This document shows, piece after piece, positions 5,706-11,038 of a stretch of DNA of 11,038 nucleotides. The notes under the pieces were generated by a model. The model was not told the origin of the DNA. It ran no database searches and was given only the letters and a program-made list of their open reading frames with translations. The translations under genes and the position numbers were made by a program. Origin of the DNA: Nanobdellota archaeon (lineage in GTDB: Archaea; Nanobdellota; Nanobdellia; SCGC-AAA011-G17; VGLX01); assembly GCA_018894775.1 (NCBI GenBank), contig JAHIPG010000261.1, positions 1 to 11,038 on the forward strand. The letters run 5' to 3'. Positions within the stretch are counted from its first letter, which is position 1, and every line of letters begins with the position of its first letter.

Positions 5706-5729
5706 TTCCGCAGAGATTTTTAGTCTCTT
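5706..5729 (-). other. 24-nt D-stem intron in tRNA-Gln
   Basis: The insert forms its own hairpin AGAGA/UCUCU. Central helix CCGU/GCGG pairs acceptor bases 5-7 and U8 with the intron. Bulges are AGA on the 5' side and AAU on the 3' side. Cutting AG^A and AA^U removes 24 nt and joins base 10 to UGUAGCGG. The outer helix is almost missing, and the central helix competes with the acceptor stem. Confidence 0.78.
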
Positions 5730-5771
5730 CTACGGGGCTATAGGGCTATCAAGAGTTATTCAGCCGATTGA

Positions 5772-5780
5772 TTTTATAAA
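5772..5780 (-). promoter_or_regulatory. TATA box of tRNA-Gln inside the bud32 3' end
   Basis: The minus strand reads TTTATAAAA about 33 nt before the first tRNA base and overlaps the TAA stop of bud32. Confidence 0.6.
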
Positions 5781-6388
5781 GTTTTCTTTTTGTATCTTCC
5801 TCTCTTTTCTACAATTTCAAACCTATCAAGAATTCCTTTAGAATCTTTTGATTCTTTTTTATATCCTTCAATTACTTTGTTAAAACTTTCTTTAAAATGT
5901 TTATAGTGTTTACTTTCAAACGCTTGTTTTAACAGATGTAAATCTACCGCTTTATCTTCTACCTTTGTTGAGTGGAATCCTAATCCAAAATCTATGAAAA
6001 ATATCTTATCATCTTTCAAAATAAAATTTGATGTTGTCAGATCTCCATGGATTAGGTTTATATTATGTATCTTCGCTATCTCATTGCCTAATTGTTTACA
6101 TGTATCTTTTCTTTTATCTGTCGGAAGATCATCAAGAACGTCTCTCAGAGTTTTTCCGTCGATGAATTCCATGGTCACTCTATATTTAGATTCATCGTAA
6201 TCAAGAACTTTTGGGACGTTTATCACTTTTGCAGATTTTTCAAGGAGCCTTTTTTCTCTTCTTGTGTTCTGTTTTCTTATTCTTAGGTCTATCTCTTCAT
6301 GCCGGTAGCCTTTCTTTACTCTTTCTTTGATTAGGCTATTTCCTTCTTTGTAGAGTTTTGCTTCTGCTCCTTGTGCTATGAGTGTCAT
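5774..6388 (-). CDS. bud32: KEOPS complex kinase/ATPase Bud32
   Basis: Small atypical protein kinase (PRPK/Bud32) that works with Kae1, Cgi121 and Pcc1 to make t6A at position 37 of ANN-decoding tRNAs. The short glycine-poor P-loop is QGAEAKLY (6-13), with the ATP-binding Lys21 in IKERVKKGYRHEEID. The catalytic loop is HGDLTTSN (His114, Asp116, Asn121) and the metal motif FIDFGLG has Asp133. The basic C-terminal tail (KRGRYKKKTL) is typical of the family. At 204 aa it is stand-alone, not fused to Kae1 as in several euryarchaea. The mRNA is probably leaderless, from TTTAAAAA at about 6412-6420, directly after the stop of the Cys-rich gene. tRNA-Gln follows 34 nt after its stop. Confidence 0.95.
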   Translation of the reverse strand: MTLIAQGAEAKLYKEGNSLIKERVKKGYRHEEIDLRIRKQNTRREKRLLEKSAKVINVPKVLDYDESKYRVTMEFIDGKTLRDVLDDLPTDKRKDTCKQLGNEIAKIHNINLIHGDLTTSNFILKDDKIFFIDFGLGFHSTKVEDKAVDLHLLKQAFESKHYKHFKESFNKVIEGYKKESKDSKGILDRFEIVEKRGRYKKKTL

Positions 6389-6411
6389 GTATTTCAGAAA
6401 GAATTATTTGG

Positions 6412-6420
6412 TTTTTAAAT
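6412..6420 (-). promoter_or_regulatory. TATA box of bud32
   Basis: The minus strand reads ATTTAAAAA, centred 28 nt before the bud32 ATG and touching the stop codon of the preceding gene. The spacing predicts a leaderless mRNA. Confidence 0.55.
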
Positions 6421-9400
6421 CTATTTGAATAGCTTATAGCTGCTTTTCTTTCCTTTAAGTGCTTGGTCTATCTGTTCTTTTGTATATCCTGATTTCATTG
6501 CTTCTTTTCTTATTTGAAGCTTTGTATAGCCTTTTCTTAATGAATTATGGACAAATGCCCTTAGATGTATCATGTCTTTCTTTTTTATTGGTTCTCGCTG
6601 TGCTGGTTTTTGTGTTAGTGGAGATATTGGTTTTTTTGTTGCAATTTTTTCTTGTTTTGTCATGGGCTTAATTGCAGGTTTACCAAAAGCACTTGGCTGT
6701 CCTTTTGTGAAAGAGAATTTTGAATATTTCTTTTCTTCTTTTTTACCGTTTTTCTTGATTTTTATGAAATCCGAAAGGTTTTTTCCTTTTGACTTCATGA
6801 ACAGGTATCCACCAATACCAACTAAAGCTAAAAGTATTATTACTAAGAGTAACCACATCAATAAGCCTACTGCTGAACCTGAACAATCTGCACAGTTTTC
6901 AACAGTTTCTGGATATTCTCTTTCAGAGTCACAGATCTCATCATCATTACATAATGGTGCTGTTTCATAATCATCACAGTCCATGTATCCGTCTCCGTCT
7001 GTGTCAGCTGAGTAAGGATCTGTTCCTAGCTGGAATTCATCATCGTCTAGACAGCCATCATCATCAGAATCTAGAGCTTCAGCAGTACATCCAGATATGC
7101 TATATTTTCCATTACAACAATATCCTTTTGTGTATTTTGCTTTGCCACACATACATTTTTCCTCTATCTTTCCATAATCACATGCAGGAGGTTTCTCGTT
7201 ACATGCATCAGAACAGCTTCCACCGCAGTCTACACCTTCCTCATCTCCATCCTGCTTCCTGTTACTGCAACTAGCACTTGCTTCAGTTACAGGGGTTGTG
7301 ACCTGACAGGTAGAATCATCTCCATCTATATAAGCATCACAGTCATCATCAATATCATTATCGCATATTTCTGTGAGAGGTTTTGATTCATTGTTACAGA
7401 ACGATCCAAAAGTATTGTTATAGCAGACCTGGTATCCTTCTTTACAGATACCTACATCAGTTCCGCATTCTTGTTGTTCCCCTTCTACACATGCACAATT
7501 TTCATCTATATAACTGTCACAGTTGTTGTCTATTCCATCATCACATTCTTCACTTTTTGGACCAATATATCCTGATCCTCCACATAGACCCCAATAACCA
7601 TCAATACAGGTTTGTATCCCTGGTCTACAGAGTCCTTCTGTTCTTCCGCATTGCTGTGTATCTCCACCTTGGCATGGGCAGCCTTCATCTATGCTATCAT
7701 CACAGTTGTCATCCTCTCCATTGCAGACTTCTTCTGCAGCAGGATTCTGCGATGCATCGCCATCATCACAATCGAAATCATCCATTACTATATCATTTAC
7801 AGCATCGTAACATGCCCTTACTGGGTAACCATCCTCATCTTGATCGTCTTCTGGTTGACAGGTAAATTCTTTATGGCAATCTTGAAGGTCGTAAGGTTTA
7901 TCATAGAAAGTATTACAGTCATTTGTATCAGTCCATTGTAGGCAAGTGTGAGTAGAATGCACTCCATCACATTCTTGGTCCCATTCTTCACAGAACCAGT
8001 TTTCATCGCATGGTTTTGCTGCGCAATCAGGGTCTACGCTAGGTATACAGTCAGGGTCACAGACTGAATCAATATCAGCTACACAGCAGTCATCTGAGCT
8101 TATAGTACAGTTAGAACAATCTGAGTCAGCATTCTCTGTACAGTCAGGGTCACACACCTCATCTCCTGAGCCGCTACAGCAATCATCAGATATAACATTA
8201 CAAGTATCTTGACAGTCTGGATCTACACCAGGTATACAATCAGAGTCACAGCCATCACCATAAGCATCATAACAGCAATCTGTATTCTGTCCTGAATATG
8301 GCCCAACTGTACATAAATCATCACAATCATATTCTGACTGTTCTAAGCAGTCAGGGTCACAGATAAGGTCATCTTCACCTGAACAGCAAGCGTCAGGATC
8401 TGTGCTACATTGACATGAAGAGTCTTGTAGTCCACAATAGCCTGGGAAACAATAACTGTCTCCAGGATCTATCCATTCACCACCATCACAGTATAGTCTA
8501 TCTACAGGGTCGCAGTTTCCAGGAGCGCATGCTTCTGCACCGCAGTCAAAATCATAAGGTTCACAATGGGCACAATAATTAGTTGTGAACCAACTGTTTC
8601 CAGAACAGTATTGATTATTATCTATATCACATATTCCATCATTGCATGATGTGCAATATCCATCTTCAAAACAGTCGTGATCTTCTCTACAGCATTTGAG
8701 ACAATATTCATCAGAAGCCCATAGTCCTTCCTCACAAAACTTCTCATTTGTAGTATCACATCTGCCATCTTCACAGGTACATACAGAGCATGTTGAGTCT
8801 ACAGTTCCACAGGTATCACAGTCACAGTAACTATTATCATCAACCCAGTATCCTAAATCATTGCACCACATCTTTACGTCTGTGTCACACTCGCCTGGCT
8901 CACAGTTTCCTCCACATTCACTATCATATCTTCCACATTCACTATGGCACCATTCTTCTGCCTGCCATGTTCCTGCATTGTTGCACCATAGCTTAGAGTC
9001 ATAGTTACAATCTCCTGGGAAACATAGTGCTGAGCAGTCCCATCCTGTTCCACATACTTGGAAACCGCCATATGTGAATTTGAAGCAGTCATAATTATCG
9101 CATGCGTAAGCGAAGAAGTCATTTGACCCTACATCATCATTTTCTGTGTCATAATCGCATGATCCTGTTTCTCCGTCTATTTCTTCATGACACCAGGTCT
9201 CATCTTGACAGTAACCATAACTTAGAGAATCTCCGTCTCCTTGTGATTGGGTTTCAAATTCATCCGTTTTACATATGTATATGTGTTTTTTGCAGACTTC
9301 TCCTTCATCTGCAACGCCGTTGCAGTTGTTGTCCCTATAGTCGCATATTTCTTCTTTATCAGGATGCATGTATGGATTATTATCGTCACAATCGCACAAT

Positions 9401-10083
9401 TCTTTTTGTTTTGTGAACACATCAATACCTACCTTGCTTGATGCATCTTGATCCATCTCTAGTATAACCTGTGTTATTGTAATTTTTGGGTCAAACTTTT
9501 CAGTAATAAGAGATCCTTCCATGATTTGGGCGTAATATACTGTCTCAAAGTGGCACACTTCTTCATCCACTACAATATCACAAACTTCTATTTCTGATTG
9601 ATAGTTAGATGTTCTGTAAAGTCCTTCCTGAGTATATATGCTCATAGAATAAAGTTTTGCCAAACCATTGGATATTTGTGTGACTCTTAGTTTGGTTGTT
9701 TCTGCTATTGATGCTATTGTTTTTTCTCCGCTATCAGATGTTTCTAACAGAGTTACCCATACGTTTTTAGCTTCTTTATCACAAGCTGATGTTGTATGGC
9801 CATCCAAGTCTTTATCTACCCATTCACAGTAACAGTTTGTATTGCATGTCTGTCCTACTTCACAGTCTGGTCCTTTTCCACCTGGATGTGTTCTGTCACA
9901 TTCTGCCGGAGCGTTACATTCTGATATGCATGCCCCTTTCTTATCTGGTGATCCTGCGTCATATCTTGGTCCCTTACAGGGCACATCACCACCATCACAC
10001 CCGGTTAGAGATACTACATAAATGATTGATAAAAGAATTGTAAAAATGATTCTATATTTTGAGAATATTTTTTTCTTACTCAT
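6421..10083 (-). CDS. Giant Cys-rich modular surface protein, lipoprotein-like and membrane-anchored (1220 aa)
   Basis: An extracellular protein with about 125 cysteines by my count. Residues 1-29 are a signal peptide ending in a lipobox (LTGC, Cys29). MopE-type putative metal-binding (Put_metal-bind) motifs occur near 230-263, 770-803, 846-863 and 905-926, built on DCDD...E.C...DNNCD. Five units of about 40 aa (355-558) share the pattern G.CD, then YC or WC, then G.W and closing Cys pairs. Four units at 566-687 share DCC....D..CDPDC. A CSNRKQDGDEEGVDCGG motif lies at 939-955 and a thrombospondin type 3-like Asp-rich calcium repeat at 1005-1040. Residues 1071-1096 form a membrane helix, and 1097-1220 a lysine-rich, presumably cytoplasmic tail with two GYT..QI repeats. 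The start overlaps the stop of the upstream gene by one base. An adhesive or metal-binding surface role is inferred. Confidence 0.88.
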   Translation of the reverse strand: MSKKKIFSKYRIIFTILLSIIYVVSLTGCDGGDVPCKGPRYDAGSPDKKGACISECNAPAECDRTHPGGKGPDCEVGQTCNTNCYCEWVDKDLDGHTTSACDKEAKNVWVTLLETSDSGEKTIASIAETTKLRVTQISNGLAKLYSMSIYTQEGLYRTSNYQSEIEVCDIVVDEEVCHFETVYYAQIMEGSLITEKFDPKITITQVILEMDQDASSKVGIDVFTKQKELCDCDDNNPYMHPDKEEICDYRDNNCNGVADEGEVCKKHIYICKTDEFETQSQGDGDSLSYGYCQDETWCHEEIDGETGSCDYDTENDDVGSNDFFAYACDNYDCFKFTYGGFQVCGTGWDCSALCFPGDCNYDSKLWCNNAGTWQAEEWCHSECGRYDSECGGNCEPGECDTDVKMWCNDLGYWVDDNSYCDCDTCGTVDSTCSVCTCEDGRCDTTNEKFCEEGLWASDEYCLKCCREDHDCFEDGYCTSCNDGICDIDNNQYCSGNSWFTTNYCAHCEPYDFDCGAEACAPGNCDPVDRLYCDGGEWIDPGDSYCFPGYCGLQDSSCQCSTDPDACCSGEDDLICDPDCLEQSEYDCDDLCTVGPYSGQNTDCCYDAYGDGCDSDCIPGVDPDCQDTCNVISDDCCSGSGDEVCDPDCTENADSDCSNCTISSDDCCVADIDSVCDPDCIPSVDPDCAAKPCDENWFCEEWDQECDGVHSTHTCLQWTDTNDCNTFYDKPYDLQDCHKEFTCQPEDDQDEDGYPVRACYDAVNDIVMDDFDCDDGDASQNPAAEEVCNGEDDNCDDSIDEGCPCQGGDTQQCGRTEGLCRPGIQTCIDGYWGLCGGSGYIGPKSEECDDGIDNNCDSYIDENCACVEGEQQECGTDVGICKEGYQVCYNNTFGSFCNNESKPLTEICDNDIDDDCDAYIDGDDSTCQVTTPVTEASASCSNRKQDGDEEGVDCGGSCSDACNEKPPACDYGKIEEKCMCGKAKYTKGYCCNGKYSISGCTAEALDSDDDGCLDDDEFQLGTDPYSADTDGDGYMDCDDYETAPLCNDDEICDSEREYPETVENCADCSGSAVGLLMWLLLVIILLALVGIGGYLFMKSKGKNLSDFIKIKKNGKKEEKKYSKFSFTKGQPSAFGKPAIKPMTKQEKIATKKPISPLTQKPAQREPIKKKDMIHLRAFVHNSLRKGYTKLQIRKEAMKSGYTKEQIDQALKGKKSSYKLFK
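8048..8361 (-). repeat. 14-bp identical repeats within the CDPDC-coding modules
   Basis: CAGTCAGGGTCACA on the plus strand occurs exactly at 8048-8061, 8141-8154 and 8348-8361, each encoding the CDPDC-type core with the same codons. The diverged units between them suggest tandem duplication, or conversion that keeps the cores alike. Confidence 0.6.
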
Positions 10084-11038
10084 TATGGACCATTCCCACC
10101 ATCATCTTCCTCTTTACAGTCTGTCGGACAGTTAAATTCACTTTCTCCCCTTAAGCATCTGCCGTCTCCACACCATTCACATGTATAATAACAATCAGGA
10201 TCTATCCCAACCATACAATCAGTATCACATATACTATCACATACTGCCTTGCAACAATCACCAGGAGCAGCTGTTGCTGTTGCTGTACAGCAGTCTGCAT
10301 CTGCATATACTCCATCAGTTACAGGACAATCGGGATCACATACCCCATCTTTATCAGCCTTACAACAATCTCCTTCTGAAGTCGTACAACCAGAGCATGA
10401 TGCATCTGAAAGTCCGCAGTTTTCATCACATCCAGCAGATCCTGTTTGAGTGCTGTCTCCTGAACAGCATTCAGGATTATCTTTATTGCAGCAATCAGGG
10501 TCTACATTCTCTTCACAATCAATATCACATATTCCATCATAAGATATTAAGCAGCAATCTCTATTATCTGATGTGCATTCTCCACAGTCAGGATCGCTTC
10601 CTGCACATTGTCTGTCACAGACTCCGTCATCTGCAGCTATACATCCTCTTACAATTCCGCAAAGTTCAAATGATATAGGATTGTTAACATCTACAAGACC
10701 GCTTATAGGATCCAGTTTATATCCTCCTATGGCTGTACATGTTGTTGGCACACATTCTTTTGATCTCATCAAGCCTACATAACCTAAGTAATCTATAAGT
10801 GCTGTTGCTTCGTAAATGCTTTCTCCTTCACTTTCTGTTACATAAGGTGTGTTTCCTTCAACCCATTTTCCCTTAGCATCATCATAATACACTACCACAA
10901 CATCTTCTTTGTCATAGCAGTCAACATCTGAACCTCTATAATATATTACAGCTATCTGTTCAGGAGAGATTATTCCATGAATATTATATTCGTAAAGTTG
11001 TACAAGTTTATTGCAATCAGGTAATCCCCTTTCTCCAC
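10083..11038 (-). CDS. Cys-rich secreted protein, 5'-truncated by window edge
   Basis: The frame is open from the right edge (11038) to a TAA at 10083-10085, at least 318 codons, so the real start lies outside the window. The visible N-terminal part (about 110 residues) is an ordinary globular segment with few cysteines and VVVVYYDDAKGKW-like strands. From about 10690 down, it consists of Cys/Asp repeats of the DCC....DG.CD.DC type, the same family as residues 566-687 of the downstream protein, closing with CGDGRCLRGESEFNCPTDC. There is no membrane helix at its C-terminus, which ends in the acidic EEDDGGNGP. The stop overlaps the ATG of the 1220-aa gene (TAATG), so the two are translationally coupled and probably act together at the cell surface. 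Metal or calcium binding is plausible but unproven. Confidence 0.85.
   Translation of the reverse strand, partial: GERGLPDCNKLVQLYEYNIHGIISPEQIAVIYYRGSDVDCYDKEDVVVVYYDDAKGKWVEGNTPYVTESEGESIYEATALIDYLGYVGLMRSKECVPTTCTAIGGYKLDPISGLVDVNNPISFELCGIVRGCIAADDGVCDRQCAGSDPDCGECTSDNRDCCLISYDGICDIDCEENVDPDCCNKDNPECCSGDSTQTGSAGCDENCGLSDASCSGCTTSEGDCCKADKDGVCDPDCPVTDGVYADADCCTATATAAPGDCCKAVCDSICDTDCMVGIDPDCYYTCEWCGDGRCLRGESEFNCPTDCKEEDDGGNGP

Larger units (their letters stand above)
5625..5739 (-). tRNA. trnQ: tRNA-Gln(UUG) with two introns
   Basis: A 115-nt gene that reduces to a 73-nt tRNA after two inserts are removed. Acceptor AGCCCCG pairs with CGGGGCT, with A73; an A1-U72 pair is typical of archaeal tRNA-Gln, as is the body TGTAGCGGCCAATCAT. 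The D-stem is weak (GUG/CAU plus a mismatch). The anticodon stem is TTGCC/GGCAA and the T-arm CTAGG-TTCGAAT-CCTAG. The spliced anticodon loop is CUUUGGA, so the anticodon is UUG. CCA is not encoded. Insert 1 (24 nt) splits the D-stem after base 10; insert 2 (18 nt) is at 37/38. Transcription probably starts from a TATA box overlapping the stop codon of bud32. Confidence 0.9.

Noticed and set aside
8040..8370. CRISPR-like array
   Set aside because: The 14-bp repeats are too short, unevenly spaced and in frame with a protein repeat.
7818..9425. Short minus-strand ORFs within the Cys-rich gene in other frames
   Set aside because: They are frame shadows of the 1220-aa reading frame, which has a signal peptide, ordered repeats and a membrane anchor.
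6459..10025. Plus-strand ORFs rich in His, Tyr, Leu and Ser opposite the Cys-rich gene
   Set aside because: Their odd composition is the reverse reading of Cys/Asp/Ser-rich coding. They overlap heavily and lack start signals or recognisable domains.
10078..10090. Frameshift joining the two Cys-rich genes into one
   Set aside because: The downstream ORF opens with its own signal peptide and lipobox right at the ATG, and TAATG overlap is a normal coupling arrangement.
10083..10898. A complete 271-aa gene starting at a GTG at 10898
   Set aside because: The same frame stays open to the window edge with protein-like sequence (DCNKLVQLYEYNIHGIISPE), so the gene is truncated by the window rather than starting there.

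Overview
The window looks like chromosomal DNA of an archaeon. Evidence: archaeal/eukaryotic-type ribosomal proteins eS1 (S3Ae) and uS15, an archaeal RecJ-like (GAN-type) DHH nuclease, the KEOPS kinase Bud32, TATA/BRE-like boxes about 25-30 nt upstream of often leaderless starts, and two tRNA genes interrupted by bulge-helix-bulge (BHB) introns. Tight packing, short proteins, AT-rich DNA and a giant Cys-rich surface protein with a lysine-rich GYT-repeat tail suggest a small-genome DPANN-type archaeon (Woesearchaeota/Pacearchaeota-like). That lineage is inference; no marker here fixes it.

Layout, left to right (nearly everything is on the minus strand): a tyrosine recombinase that runs off the left edge (1-1156); tRNA-Thr(UGU) with two predicted introns (1260-1372); an unrecognised 167-aa protein with a perfect 16-bp palindrome at its start codon; a 2x[4Fe-4S] ferredoxin; eS1; the RecJ-like nuclease; uS15 with a structured leader; and a small EF-Tu domain-2-like protein. 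A very AT-rich plus-strand ORF with a PD-(D/E)XK nuclease signature follows (5145-5585), then tRNA-Gln(UUG), also with two predicted introns (5625-5739), and Bud32. The right 4.6 kb holds two translationally coupled, extremely Cys-rich surface proteins: a 1220-aa lipoprotein-like, membrane-anchored protein and an upstream protein truncated by the right edge.

How the parts fit: uS15, the RecJ-like nuclease, eS1 and ferredoxin form a translation/replication block with tiny gaps, and the uS15-nuclease-eS1 order is a known archaeal arrangement. Bud32 and the tRNA genes form a tRNA-maturation theme, since tRNA-Thr(UGU) with A37 is a t6A substrate of KEOPS. The recombinase just 3' of tRNA-Thr suggests the end of an integrated element extending beyond base 1. 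The Cys-rich pair probably makes a disulfide-stiffened, metal-binding cell-surface structure.

The most notable signal is that both tRNA genes carry one tiny anticodon-loop intron (14 and 18 nt) and one D-arm intron (25 and 24 nt). For all four, the same BHB cutting rule gives a canonical or near-canonical mature tRNA.
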